Source of the DNA: Thermogutta terrifontis
Lineage (GTDB): Bacteria; Planctomycetota; Planctomycetia; Pirellulales; Thermoguttaceae
Reading direction: 5' to 3'
DNA: 64,000 nucleotides
NCBI RefSeq assembly: GCF_002277955.1
Contig: NZ_CP018477.1
Span: 2,873,206 to 2,937,205, forward strand
In this document: positions 46,696 through 56,222 of the stretch, piece by piece
How the letters are laid out: every line of letters starts with the position of its first letter
Numbering within the stretch: position 1 is the first letter of the stretch
Position numbers and translations under genes: made by a program
Notes under the pieces: generated by a model
Databases searched by the model: none
What the model was told of the DNA's origin: nothing
Seen by the model: only the letters and a program-made list of their open reading frames with translations

Positions 46696-48018
46696 TCATA
46701 GCTGACGGAAAAAGGGGTCGTTTGGCGCTGGGTGAGTCTGTCGTCTCTGTTGTCGGGCGCGAGTCATCACATGGTTGATCGCCCGACACGCGTCGGCAAT
46801 TGCCTCTCCCAATCGGTCATCTCGGGCGGCTACGGCGGACGTCCGCAGCTTCTCAAGTAGGGACCAGTCAATGTCCCAGTTTTCCTGGCGTGCCGCATCC
46901 TCCAGCTCGGCCAGAATCTGCAGAAGATTTTCCAGCGTTTCGCGGCGGAAAGCACAGTTCGCGGTGCTGTAGGGAGCAGAGGGATTGCCGAGTCGCAGCA
47001 CTGGCCCGTCGGTCTGTGCGGGATGTGATAAAAGGTAAAAACCGAAAAACAAGGCGACAAGCGGCAAAATCAAAATCCCCCATACAGATGGGTGCGCAAG
47101 TAGCTTCAGTTGCGCCACTCCAAAAAGGGCCACCGCAAAACCGATAATGCCCACCGCGATACAGAGGTAACCGGCCAGCCGAATCCACCGACTCCGTGCC
47201 GGGAACACAGCGTCCCCCGTGGCATCTCCCGAACTGGCACAATGGGCCGTCGCCTTCACACGCACCACGGTGACGGTGATATTGTCGGGACCGCCACGCA
47301 GGTTCGCCAGGTTGACGAGAGTCTCCACAGCTTCCGCCGGGGGAAGGGCGCGGACAATCTGTCCAATCTCCTCATCCGACACCTGTCCGGAAAGCCCGTC
47401 GGTGCACAGGACAAAAATATCGCCAGGCTGAACGGGGAAAGGCCCTTCAAGGTCCACTTCCACGTCCATCTGGGGGCCCAGTGATCGGGTGATGATATTC
47501 TTGGGGACGTACTGAGGTCGAATGTCCTCAGGAAGCCGTCTCAGCTCCCACGCAAGGCTGTGGTCCTGCGAAAGTTGCTCGATGACATCCCCCCGGCAGC
47601 GGTAGACGCGACTATCCCCCACTTGCGCGATCCATGCCCCGGAAGGCAGGACCGCCAGCGCACTCACCGTGGTCCCCATCCCCCGAAAATTCTCATTGGC
47701 CTGGGCACACTGAAAAATTTCCTGGTTAGCTTCCCGCACGGCCTCTCGGAGGGCTTCCGGCGGCGGCAGATCGCGGAGCTTTCGGTAAGCAAGGGGAATA
47801 ACCTCTGCCGCCTTTTTGCTGGCCGTCTCCCCGGCAGCGTGGGCGCCCATGCCATCAGCCACCAGGAAAAGATGTCCGCGGTCTAAAAAAGCCTGCTGAC
47901 TGCCGGCAAGATCTTCGGCGTGGGCGTCTTGATTGTTGTAGCGGCGCAAGCCAATATCGCTTTTGGCCGCCACCTCAAGACAGTCCTTCCAACTCGTTTG
48001 CGTCAGACTACTGATCAT
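46696..48018 (-). CDS. PP2C-type protein phosphatase with membrane anchor
   Basis: 440 residues. The PP2C domain (about 15-255) keeps its metal-binding motifs: SDIGLRRYNNQDA, LFLVADGMGAHAAGE, GMGTTVSALAV, AQVGDSRVYR, VLCTDGLSG and GGPDNITVTVVRV. Two membrane helices follow at about 280-305 and 315-335, then a helical cytoplasmic tail (360-440). PP2C enzymes reverse Ser/Thr phosphorylation, often opposite Hanks-type kinases; none is in the window. The membrane anchor and tail are an extension relative to simple Stp proteins. It runs convergently with parAB, with tRNA-Pro between. Confidence 0.9.
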   Translation of the reverse strand: MISSLTQTSWKDCLEVAAKSDIGLRRYNNQDAHAEDLAGSQQAFLDRGHLFLVADGMGAHAAGETASKKAAEVIPLAYRKLRDLPPPEALREAVREANQEIFQCAQANENFRGMGTTVSALAVLPSGAWIAQVGDSRVYRCRGDVIEQLSQDHSLAWELRRLPEDIRPQYVPKNIITRSLGPQMDVEVDLEGPFPVQPGDIFVLCTDGLSGQVSDEEIGQIVRALPPAEAVETLVNLANLRGGPDNITVTVVRVKATAHCASSGDATGDAVFPARSRWIRLAGYLCIAVGIIGFAVALFGVAQLKLLAHPSVWGILILPLVALFFGFYLLSHPAQTDGPVLRLGNPSAPYSTANCAFRRETLENLLQILAELEDAARQENWDIDWSLLEKLRTSAVAARDDRLGEAIADACRAINHVMTRARQQRRQTHPAPNDPFFRQL

Positions 48019-48576
48019 TCACTTCGCGGCCCCCTGCGTTTGGGCCCGGGATTGACGCTTTATCAATTCGTGCGAGCGGTTTCCATCGCTGCCGGTTGAA
48101 CGACGACAAAGAGGCGTCCCCCCGCATTTACTTATCGACAGTCCGGGACAATCCCCTCCCCCAAATTGCACACTCTTCTAGCTTTCGCAAATTCCCTGGC
48201 CCTCCGCGTCATTGTAGTCCGTCTGACACAGTAATTCCAACCCGACCCGCACCGTGGAACAAAAGTGGACCGTCATAACGCGAGGTTTCCTCAAGTCTGA
48301 CGCCGCCAGCCATACGTGCCCTGTCTGTGCATATGATTGGGCACGCGTCCGCTTCCGCCGGATGGATTTGATCTCAAATGATAGTATAAACGGCAGTAAC
48401 GGCAACAACGGCAATAACGGCTGCGCTGTGGTGTGTTGGTCGTAGCGATAATCGCAGAAGTGCATTTATGTCCGGATTGAAAGAGAAAATTCTTTTCTGT
48501 GGCCGATTGCGCTTTTAGCGTGCGGTACGGTGGCGCTTTAGCAAGCCACAGGACGGTGCAAGGAGGCACGAGTTGC
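48019..48576. other. Intergenic region with a short minisatellite
   Basis: About 560 bases between divergent genes. It contains the AACGGC 9-base tandem at 48389-48421 and otherwise nothing recognised. A TTTTCTG-rich stretch near 48490 may hold the export-gene promoter, but I cannot place boxes. Confidence 0.45.
48389..48421. repeat. 9-base tandem repeat
   Basis: Units AACGGCAGT, AACGGCAAC, AACGGCAAT and a partial AACGGC in direct succession. Confidence 0.7.
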
Positions 48577-50922
48577 ATGTCCCTACGATTTTCGCAACAT
48601 CCTTGGCAAAAACGAGTTCTAGGTGGGCTCCTTCTCGTCGGATCAATTCTCGCATTGGGGGGAAACCTCCATGCTGCCGATCAAATCTCCCGGCTGCCGT
48701 CCGTCTCTTTCAACGAAACAAAAAACATTTCGGATGAGAAGGACTCCATTCGGATCGCGTCTGCCCGCGTGCAGGCACCAGCTCCCCTCCCTTTGGAAGT
48801 GCTTGGCCTTCGCCGCTCGGCCAAACTGGAGCTAATCGCTCAACAGGCCGACTCTCTGACTGAGAAGGGGTACGACCTAGCCGGACGAGGCGCTTACTTC
48901 GCCGCCCGGGCACAGTTTCGCGCGGCCCTTATGCTGATTGCCCAGGGGCTGGATGCTGAAGAGGGGACATCCCGACATGCCAGCGCCCTGGCACGGGCTT
49001 GGACGGCCCTCTCGGAAGCAGAAGACTTTCTGGGCTCATCCAACGCCGTGATCGGTAACACCGCCCCGGCTGAGATTATTGCACGGCACGAAACTCCTCT
49101 CCTGAAGGATCAAACGTTCATCCAGTTGACGGCGCTCGATGCTTATCGCTGTTACCTGGCCTATGCCCAGGATCTTTTTGCCCAGTCCCAAGGACGCGAA
49201 GTTGCGGGGTCGATGGCCCTGCGCGGCCTGGGAAAACTGTACATGGCAATGGCCGAAGCCCCACAGCCCGGTGTCCGCGAACCGCTGGCCCAGGCGGTCG
49301 TGTTTCTCCAGGCAGCGATTCTAGTTTGCCCTGAAAACTACATGGCGGCGAACGATCTCGGTGTCCTTTTTGCCCGTGGCAACCGCTGGGTGGAAGCCTA
49401 TCAAGCTCTGACGTATGCGGCGCGAATTCGGGGGGATCAAACCGTGCTATCAAATCTGGCTAAAGTACGACAGAAGCTCGGTATCAGTGACGCCTCCCCC
49501 GGGTATTCTTCAAAATCAAGTGGTGACACCGCCCGGCTTCAGTGGCCAACCGCAACCGATACACCCCCCGTCGTGTGGGTGACCCCGGATGCAGTGCAAA
49601 AGGCTGATCGGCCCTCGCAATTTCTGAGGTCATCATCCTTGAGGGAGCAGAACAATTCCGGCCGAGGTTTGTTCGGTTGGGGCATCTTCAGCAGCCCGGC
49701 CGAGAGTCGCGAACTACCGACAGAACAGGTGAACTGGTCGGCCGCCCCTGTCGTGAATTCCGCGGCACGGACTGACCCGGCAGAATCCGAAAGTACCTCC
49801 CTCTCCGGACCTGTCCTGCAACCGGTGCCAGACTCTACAACTCTTGCCAATACGTTGTCCCAGTCGGAAACCTGGACACCCAGTTCGGCATCGCCATGTC
49901 CCCGATGTGCCGTCGATGGGTCCACCTGTGATCCCAGACATTGGGGAGGATGGGAGCGCGCTCGGCTGATTGCGTGGGAACGGTATGCTCAGGGCGAGTA
50001 TGTGGGCCTTGCCCGTTCTCCGCATGTCCCAGAATATCGGTTGCGGGTGGACGACGAACTGGAAATCGTCTACCGAATCACCCGGGAGGCTACTTTAAAA
50101 CCCTACCGGCTCAATGTCGGGGATCAGATACGCGTTGAGTCGGCCACCGATCCGACCCTGAATCGGGATGTCCTCATCCAACCGGACGGCACGATCACGC
50201 TTCTTCTGTTGGGGCAGGTTAAAGCAACAGGATTTACGGTCACTCAGTTGCAGCAGCGGCTGGAAGAGCTTTACCGCCGGTACTATCGGGTGCCGTCCAT
50301 CACGGTAACGCCAATCCTGGTCAACAGTAAATTGGAAGACTTGCGGGCTACGGTGGACCGTCGCAACGGAGAGGGAGGTCAAGCCCAAAAGGTGCGTATC
50401 ACCCCGGAGGGCACAATTTCGCTTCCCGTCCTGGGATCAGTTCGCGCGCAGGGGCTGACGCTGCGCGAGCTTCAGCTCGAACTGAACGAGCTCTATCGTC
50501 AGGAAGTGGAGGGAATCGAGGCCATCCCGATCCTCGTCCAGCGGGCGCCGCGGTACATCTATGTGCTGGGAGAAGTAGCCAATCCCGGGCGATTTGAGCT
50601 GACCGGCCCAACCACGGTGATCCAGGCCATCAGCATGGCGGGAGGTTGGAAACCAGGAGCGAATCTGCGCCAGATTGTGGTCTTCCGCCGAGGTGAAGAC
50701 TGGCGCTTGATGGCAACGATGCTCAATCTGGAAGCGGCCCTGCACGGGAACAAGGCCACACCCTGCGACGAAATTTGGCTATCGGATTCCGACGTGGTCA
50801 TTCTGCCGAAGAGTTTCATCCAGAGGGCGGACGATTTTATCGAACTTGTCTTCACACGTGGCATTTATGGAGTATTCCCGCTCTCCGCAACAATCAACTT
50901 TTCCAAACTGAGCACGATCTGA
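48577..50922 (+). CDS. Polysaccharide export protein with TPR-like N-terminus and SLBB domains
   Basis: 781 residues. Signal peptide (KRVLGGLLLVGSILALGGNLHA). Residues 80-310 are helical and TPR-like (ARGAYFAARAQFRAALMLIAQ, NYMAANDLGVLFARGNRWVEAY). A low-complexity linker with a CPRC...C cluster follows. The Poly_export/SLBB core is LNVGDQIRVESATDPTLNRDV, IQPDGTITLLLLGQV, TPEGTISLPVLGSV and YIYVLGEVANPGRFEL. It ends in a short region without an outer-membrane helix. Wza-like proteins form the outer-membrane exit for exopolysaccharide. The likely inner-membrane partners lie at 34.6-39.1 kb. ATG 48577 follows GGAGG and begins the leader. Confidence 0.88.
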   Translation: MSLRFSQHPWQKRVLGGLLLVGSILALGGNLHAADQISRLPSVSFNETKNISDEKDSIRIASARVQAPAPLPLEVLGLRRSAKLELIAQQADSLTEKGYDLAGRGAYFAARAQFRAALMLIAQGLDAEEGTSRHASALARAWTALSEAEDFLGSSNAVIGNTAPAEIIARHETPLLKDQTFIQLTALDAYRCYLAYAQDLFAQSQGREVAGSMALRGLGKLYMAMAEAPQPGVREPLAQAVVFLQAAILVCPENYMAANDLGVLFARGNRWVEAYQALTYAARIRGDQTVLSNLAKVRQKLGISDASPGYSSKSSGDTARLQWPTATDTPPVVWVTPDAVQKADRPSQFLRSSSLREQNNSGRGLFGWGIFSSPAESRELPTEQVNWSAAPVVNSAARTDPAESESTSLSGPVLQPVPDSTTLANTLSQSETWTPSSASPCPRCAVDGSTCDPRHWGGWERARLIAWERYAQGEYVGLARSPHVPEYRLRVDDELEIVYRITREATLKPYRLNVGDQIRVESATDPTLNRDVLIQPDGTITLLLLGQVKATGFTVTQLQQRLEELYRRYYRVPSITVTPILVNSKLEDLRATVDRRNGEGGQAQKVRITPEGTISLPVLGSVRAQGLTLRELQLELNELYRQEVEGIEAIPILVQRAPRYIYVLGEVANPGRFELTGPTTVIQAISMAGGWKPGANLRQIVVFRRGEDWRLMATMLNLEAALHGNKATPCDEIWLSDSDVVILPKSFIQRADDFIELVFTRGIYGVFPLSATINFSKLSTI

Positions 50923-51227
50923 TCGAAAGGGCTGAATCCCCGCTGCGGGCACCATGCCGCGTGTGGCAAGGGGACGGCCGAGGCCCTTTGCGCCGACCTT
51001 CAGCCATCCTGCCAGGGTTGCGGGCTCGTCTTTCTTGACAATCGACGAGCGTAACCTAGATTTTGGCAAACGGGACAACGCCCAGGTCGTTGCAATTTAA
51101 TGGGAATTGATCGACCCCTGGGCATCGCCGGGTGGGAACACCCGAACTGAAGCACAGACTCGTCTTAGGACTGACTTGTCGAGGGTCAATCTATTTCCAA
51201 ACATTCTGATCGCGCAGAGGAGGAACC
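50923..51227. other. Intergenic region, nothing recognised
   Basis: About 300 bases between the export gene and the CheY-like gene. No repeat or gene; GAGGAGG precedes ATG 51228. Confidence 0.5.
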
Positions 51228-51596
51228 ATGGGAGCTAAAGTTTTGGTGGCGGACGATTCCAGCACCATGCGGAAGATCATCATTCGCTCACTTCAGGCGG
51301 TGGGCGTTCAGGAGGCTGTGGAGGCTGCCGACGGGAACGAGGCGATTGCCCTCTTTAAGCCCGGGGAGTACAGCCTCGTGCTCACCGACTGGAACATGCC
51401 CGGCCGATCGGGACTGGAGGTCATTCAGGCCATTCGGGCACAAGACCCCAACGTTCCGATCATCATGGTTACGACCGAAGCGGAAAAGAGCCGGGTTCTC
51501 CAGGCGATCCAGGCCGGTGTTTCGGATTACCTGGTGAAGCCTTTCACCGCCGACACACTTCGTGAAAAACTGGAAAAACACGGCTGCGCGTGCTGA
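51228..51596 (+). CDS. CheY-like single-domain response regulator
   Basis: 122 residues, receiver domain only. KVLVADDSSTMRKII carries the acidic pair Asp9/Asp10. VLTDWNMPGRSGLEVI has the phospho-acceptor Asp54, IIMVTTEAEKSRV the switch Thr, and YLVKPFTADTLREKL the conserved Lys104. The sequence is very like chemotaxis CheY, but no kinase or chemotaxis gene is near, so its partner is unknown. GAGGAGG lies before the ATG. A perfect hairpin follows at 51653. Confidence 0.93.
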   Translation: MGAKVLVADDSSTMRKIIIRSLQAVGVQEAVEAADGNEAIALFKPGEYSLVLTDWNMPGRSGLEVIQAIRAQDPNVPIIMVTTEAEKSRVLQAIQAGVSDYLVKPFTADTLREKLEKHGCAC

Positions 51597-51652
51597 GGGG
51601 CTAAACTCCGCTGAACGTGAAATCCTCGGTTGGCGACCGCGACAAAAATGAA

Positions 51653-51685
51653 CAGCCCGGGATATGGCTTGACTATCCCGGGCTG
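51653..51685 (+). terminator. Probable terminator of the CheY-like gene
   Basis: CAGCCCGGGATA (51653-51664) pairs perfectly with 51674-51685 around a nine-base loop, 56 bases after the stop. A C/T-rich tail follows rather than a pure T run. Confidence 0.55.
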
Positions 51686-52002
51686 CTTCCCCCCTGGGCA
51701 CATCATGTGTGGTCCGAGTTTGGCCTGGTCCACCGGTTCCGTTACCGCGACCCGCGCTCGCGGCTCGACCGGTCTGTTGCGTGACCCGGACATCCTTTCT
51801 TATCGGCAGAGAGACCCCTCCACTTGAAAAACTCCGCAAAATCGATTTGTCCCCTAAAAGCGGTGCCACCCTCGGGGTGGATCTCTACGATGGTGCGACC
51901 GCTTCTCAACGGGGTCGGTTGACCCATCCACACCGTTGCGAGAACGTGACGTGCCACCAGTGCAACGTCTCGTTGGGCGATCCATCAACGGCCCCGCCAC
52001 TC

Positions 52003-52085
52003 CGGAGGGACGTGCTTGTCACGTCCGCCGTTTAACATTGGATCATCCTTTCGTTCGCAACGGGCACGACAAGCGTGCCCCTCCG
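52003..52085. repeat. Two hairpins of the dispersed family
   Basis: GACGTG-CTTGT-CACGTC at 52009 (flank CGGAGG) and GGCACG-ACAAG-CGTGCC at 52063 (flank CCCTCCG), in opposite orientation 38 bases apart. Confidence 0.75.
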
Positions 52086-52328
52086 AAGGGATCTGCAAAG
52101 CATCCGGCGCCGCCGAATGGACCGGATTCCCGTAGCGATAATTCGTGAATCGCTCCTCCAACGCGTTCAGCTTTTGGCCTCTCCCAGCTCCAAACGGCAA
52201 CTGGGGATGTTCAGATACGCGGCTTGTTGACACTCTCCCTCTCGTGTAGAGAAAATCATTGCTTTGAGGGCTCTTGTGGCCCGAATTACCTTCGTGATGC
52301 TCAATCCTTACCACAAGGAGGAAACACC

Positions 52329-53249
52329 ATGTTGCAACGGCGAGAGTTTTTGATGTCTGCTGCTGGTGTGGCAGTTTCCGCGGGTTGGGGGCTGGCCGGT
52401 GGATCGGCCGTCCTCGCAGCGCCAGGGGAGTTCTCCCTTCCCCAGCCAGGGGCGGAGCTGAAATTTTCTAGCCAGTTAGGCGTCATTCCGGGCAAAAGCC
52501 TCGAAGAAAAGTTGGACAAAATGAAGAAATGGGGCTTTGATGCTGTGGAACTGCCGGGAGATGTCGTCGGCAAGGTGGAGATGTATGCCAAAGCCGCAGC
52601 CAACGCCGGGTTGAAGATCAGCGCGGTGTGCTGGGGATCGGCAGGCGGGGCGCTGGTCTCCGAGGATCCCGCACGCCGCGAGCAAGGAATTCAACAGATC
52701 AAGGAGGTCCTGGCCGCTGCGGGAGAACTACAGTCCACCGGTGTCATCTTTGTCCCTGCCTTTAATGGCCAGACAAAGCTGACCAATCAGGAAATCCGAA
52801 AGGTGCTCCTGGATATCTTGCCGGGAATCGGCGAGTATGCGGTCAGCGTGAAAAGCCGGGTGCTCCTGGAGCCGCTCAATCGCGGTGAGGCATTTTTCCT
52901 CCGTCAGGTTGCCGATGCCGCGGCGATCTGTCGCGATGTGAACAGCCCGGGGATCTGCCTGATGGGGGACTTCTACCACATGTACATCGAGGAGCCGAGT
53001 GATTTCGCGGCTTTCGTTGCGGGAGGCCCCTGGCTCCACCATGTCCATCTCGCGTCGCGGAAACGTGTTCTGCCCGGTCAGGACGAGCGATCCTTCATCG
53101 ACGGTTTCCGGGGGCTGAAATGGGTGGGTTACAAAGATTACTGCAGTTTCGAGTGCGGTGTGCAGGGCGATCGGGAGGTGGAAATCCCCAAGGCCCTGGC
53201 GTTCCTGCGCGATCAGTGGGAAAAGGCAACTTTGCCGGGTCAGGCGTAA
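52329..53249 (+). CDS. Exported sugar isomerase/epimerase-like TIM-barrel protein
   Basis: 306 residues from ATG 52329, which is preceded by AAGGAGGAAAC. The N-terminus MLQRREFLMSAAGVAVSAG is a Tat-type leader (RRxFL), so the protein is probably exported folded. The barrel reads KMKKWGFDAVELPGD, LKISAVCWG, STGVIFVPAFNG, RVLLEPLNRGEAFF, GICLMGDFYHMYIEE, LHHVHLASR and YCSFECGV. These strand ends hold the Glu/Asp/His residues of the metal site. The DUF1080 gene follows after 60 bases, as part of the same operon, which suggests sugar-derivative breakdown in the periplasm. Confidence 0.88.
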   Translation: MLQRREFLMSAAGVAVSAGWGLAGGSAVLAAPGEFSLPQPGAELKFSSQLGVIPGKSLEEKLDKMKKWGFDAVELPGDVVGKVEMYAKAAANAGLKISAVCWGSAGGALVSEDPARREQGIQQIKEVLAAAGELQSTGVIFVPAFNGQTKLTNQEIRKVLLDILPGIGEYAVSVKSRVLLEPLNRGEAFFLRQVADAAAICRDVNSPGICLMGDFYHMYIEEPSDFAAFVAGGPWLHHVHLASRKRVLPGQDERSFIDGFRGLKWVGYKDYCSFECGVQGDREVEIPKALAFLRDQWEKATLPGQA

Positions 53250-53309
53250 CACATAACACGTTGGCACACGATTCACGGTCGTTGTACCACTTGATGAGGA
53301 GGCGCTTCC

Positions 53310-54299
53310 ATGAAACGACATCTGCTTGGCTTTGCCGTGGCCATCTTGGCGCTGAGTTACCTGGCGGTGGCAGAAGAACGACGTGCCAGAAACGAGATTA
53401 TCGATCCGGCAGTTGCCGCCCAGGATCCCGACTTCCACATTCAGGGAGAATATCTGGGCGAAGGTGCCCTGCCGACCGGCGGTGAAGGGAAGCTGGGAGC
53501 CCAGGTCATCGCACGCGGTGACGGAAAGTTTGAGATGTACGTGCTCGTCGGCGGGTTGCCCGGCGAAGGATGGGACCGCTCCAAGCCGCGACTGCGTGGT
53601 GAAGCCACGCGGCAGGACGGTGAGGTGACTCTCCGCGGCGAGGGTTATGAGGGAACGATCGCCGATGGCGTTCTCACGCTGAAGCACGGTCACGGGGAGG
53701 TGAAACTCCGCCGCGTGGAACGCAAAAGCCCGACGCTGGGGGCAAAACCCCCGGAGGGCGCGGTGGTCCTCTTCGACGGCAAAAATGCCGACGCCTTCGA
53801 TAATGGGACCGTTCTTCCCGATGGCAGCCTGCTTTCCGGGGTGACAACCAAGGAAAAGTTCGGTGCCTATCATCTCCACCTGGAATTTCGATTGTCTTGG
53901 ATGCCCAAGGCGCTCGGCCAGGCGCGCTCCAACAGCGGTGTCTATCTCCATGACTGCTATGAGGTCCAGGTTCTGGACTCCTTCGGACTGACCGGCGAGG
54001 ACAACGAGTGTGGCGGCATTTACAAGGTGAAGGCCCCGGATGTCAACATGTGCCTGCCGCCGCTGGTCTGGCAAACATACGACATCGATTTCACTCCGCC
54101 CAAGTATGAGGATGGTAAGAAGGTGGCCAATGCGCGGATCACCGTGCGTCACAATGGCGTCGTGATTCACGACAATCTGGAGTTGCCGGGAGCCACGCCG
54201 GGACGTCAGCCGGAGGGCCCGCCCCCGCGTCCCATCCATCTGCAGGCCCATGGCAACCGGGTCGTTTACCGAAACATCTGGCTGGTTCCGAAGGACTGA
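53310..54299 (+). CDS. DUF1080 protein (3-keto-disaccharide hydrolase-like)
   Basis: 329 residues, signal peptide MKRHLLGFAVAILALSYLAVAEE. Residues 35-140 form a first beta-rich region with no name (GKLGAQVIARGDGKFEMYV...). The DUF1080 concanavalin-like domain starts at about 150 (AVVLFDGKNADAF) and contains HLHLEFRLSW, RSNSGVYLHDCYEVQVLDSFG, WQTYDIDFTPPKY, RITVRHNGVVIHDN and PIHLQAHGNRVVYRNIWLVP. Some family members hydrolyse 3-keto-glycosides. The preceding exported isomerase and the Gfo/Idh/MocA oxidoreductase at 61.2 kb fit such a pathway. A good terminator lies 390 bases downstream. Confidence 0.85.
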   Translation: MKRHLLGFAVAILALSYLAVAEERRARNEIIDPAVAAQDPDFHIQGEYLGEGALPTGGEGKLGAQVIARGDGKFEMYVLVGGLPGEGWDRSKPRLRGEATRQDGEVTLRGEGYEGTIADGVLTLKHGHGEVKLRRVERKSPTLGAKPPEGAVVLFDGKNADAFDNGTVLPDGSLLSGVTTKEKFGAYHLHLEFRLSWMPKALGQARSNSGVYLHDCYEVQVLDSFGLTGEDNECGGIYKVKAPDVNMCLPPLVWQTYDIDFTPPKYEDGKKVANARITVRHNGVVIHDNLELPGATPGRQPEGPPPRPIHLQAHGNRVVYRNIWLVPKD

Positions 54300-54972
54300 G
54301 CTGGCCCTTGGGCATGCAAACGGCGTTCCGATCCTGGCAGGAAAATCACGCAAAAAACCGGGATTTTCCGGCCTGTTCCCAGCCCGGCCTGTAAGCTAAA
54401 ATTGAGTTGCTTACGAGGCACGGCTGCCGACTGCAGCGGGACCGGACGTCTAAGAAACAGGACACAGAAGAGTTGAGTTTCAGACAGGTCCGGCCGATAT
54501 AATGCATCGGTAGCCTTGATAAACACGAGACAATGATCAAACCTCCCGTCGCATATTCCGACGGAGGTGCCAACCCTTACGCGTGAACCAGGGTCGCTTT
54601 CCCGGCTTGTGCAAGTGCACGCCTGACCCTCGTTCGTCTCGCAGCGACGCATCCAGTCGCAATATCGCGGGGGGTTTGATTGAACAAAACCGCCGGAACC
54701 CTTTTCCTGGGTTGCGGCGGTTTTTGTTTTTACCTGTGTTAAGCCAGTCCTTCCGCCTCAGCTTCGACACTGCGCATCCCGTCCGGCTTGCATTCCGAAA
54801 AGAGAGTTCTCAAAATGCGGGCAGAAACGGCGGCGTTAGAAAGGGTTGCCACTTGCGGTTCGGGCCTGAACGAGAGCATTGGAGCCGATCCGTAAACCAG
54901 GAAACATTTTCCATAACGGCCCGAGGGCCAGGACTCCGGCCCTTGCCCGATTAATCCGAGAGGGAAACTTGA
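54300..54972. other. Gene-free stretch with a strong terminator
   Basis: About 670 bases. Apart from the terminator at 54686 I see no gene or repeat of the dispersed family. Short open frames are not supported. Confidence 0.5.
54686..54732 (+). terminator. Rho-independent terminator
   Basis: AAAACCGCCGGAACCC pairs with GGGTTGCGGCGGTTTT (one mismatch) around a short TTTTCCT loop, followed by a T-rich tail interrupted by one G. It is suited to ending plus-strand transcription; the minus strand also shows T residues after the stem. Confidence 0.8.
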
Positions 54973-56199
54973 ATGGATACGGTGTGGGAACGAGCTCGAT
55001 TGCTTCGAGTGGGTTGGGTGTGCTGCTTTCTGCTCGCCGCGTCGAGCTTCGAATCAAATCAAATGCTGCGGGGAGAGAACACCCCCGGGGATGGAACAGT
55101 CACCCTCGAGCTTGCCGACCAGGAAGATGTGTACATTTCCGGCGAAGAGGGCTACCACACATACCGAATCCCTTCCCTCATCGTGGCCGCGGATGGCTCC
55201 CTTCTCGCATTCTGCGAGGGTCGCAAACACGGCCGTGGTGACTCGGGGGACATCGATCTTCTGGTGAAACGATGGGACCCCACTGAGAAAGCCTGGACCC
55301 GCCAGTCTATCGTCTGGGACGACGGTCCCAATACCTGCGGCAATCCCTGCCCTGTTCTCGATCGCCAAACTGGTATCATCTGGCTCTGGATGACGCACAA
55401 TCTGGGCGAGGACCGCGAGCCGGAAATCGTGGCCAGAAAAAGTCGTGGCACACGAACGGTGTGGCTCACCTGCAGTACTGATCACGGCCGAACGTGGAGC
55501 TCCCCGATCGACATGACCGAAAGAGTCAAACTGAAGAATTGGACGTGGTACGCCACCGGGCCGGGATGCGGCATCCAAACCCGGTCAGGTCGTTTAATCA
55601 TTCCGTGCGATCACATTGATGATGCTGGCAATTGGGGGTCGCACGTTCTATACAGCGACGACCACGGCCAGACATGGCATCTGGGTGGCTCGGTCGGCCC
55701 GCAGACCAACGAATGTGAGGTGGTCGAGCTGGCCGATGGCCGCCTGCTCCTCAACATGCGAAACTACAACCGAAAATTCCCATGCCGTGCCGTCGCCGAA
55801 AGCCACGATGGTGGGCTCACATGGTCGGCCGTCAGGTATGACACCACACTCGTGGAACCGGTATGCCAGGCAAGCATCCGAAGGATCGAGGGCCTTTCAT
55901 TCGACGGGCAGCCACTGATCGCTTTCAGCAACCCGGCCGACGCTAGGGAGCGAAAGAAACTGACCGTCCGCGTGAGCGCTGATTCCTGCCAAAGCTGGCC
56001 GTGGAGTCTCGAGGCGTGGTCTGGCCCGGCAGCCTATAGCTGCCTGGCTTCGCCGCGTGACGGGACTGTTTTGGTGCTTTACGAACGAGGCAACACCCAC
56101 CCCTATGAACGGATCAGCCTGGCACGAATCGTCGTCAAAGTGGCATCAGCACCAAAAAAATCAAGCGGCGCGACGAGCAGCGGAAAGATCGGCAACTGA
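54973..56199 (+). CDS. Sialidase (BNR/Asp-box, GH33-like)
   Basis: 408 residues, probably with a leader (LLRVGWVCCFLLAASSF). The six-bladed sialidase fold is shown by the YRIP motif (HTYRIPSLIVAADGSLLAF), the Arg in FCEGRKHGRGDSGDIDL, and three Asp boxes (STDHGRTW, SDDHGQTW, SHDGGLTW). LIIPCDH and the late AAYSCLASPRDG plus VLYERG are also typical. It releases terminal sialic acid or related nonulosonic sugars. The purine permease gene starts 23 bases after its stop. The first 40 residues are uncertain as a signal peptide. Confidence 0.85.
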   Translation: MDTVWERARLLRVGWVCCFLLAASSFESNQMLRGENTPGDGTVTLELADQEDVYISGEEGYHTYRIPSLIVAADGSLLAFCEGRKHGRGDSGDIDLLVKRWDPTEKAWTRQSIVWDDGPNTCGNPCPVLDRQTGIIWLWMTHNLGEDREPEIVARKSRGTRTVWLTCSTDHGRTWSSPIDMTERVKLKNWTWYATGPGCGIQTRSGRLIIPCDHIDDAGNWGSHVLYSDDHGQTWHLGGSVGPQTNECEVVELADGRLLLNMRNYNRKFPCRAVAESHDGGLTWSAVRYDTTLVEPVCQASIRRIEGLSFDGQPLIAFSNPADARERKKLTVRVSADSCQSWPWSLEAWSGPAAYSCLASPRDGTVLVLYERGNTHPYERISLARIVVKVASAPKKSSGATSSGKIGN

Positions 56200-56222
56200 G
56201 CGGCTACGGGGAGTCAATTATT

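Larger units (their letters stand above)
51597..52328. other. Gene-free stretch with hairpins
   Basis: About 730 bases. It holds the terminator-like hairpin at 51653 and two hairpins of the dispersed family (52003-52085). Otherwise nothing recognised; AAGGAGG ends it. Confidence 0.5.

Noticed and set aside
52728-54353. 541-codon minus-strand open frame
   Set aside because: It lies opposite the isomerase and DUF1080 genes, which have leaders, ribosome binding sites and family motifs; it has none.
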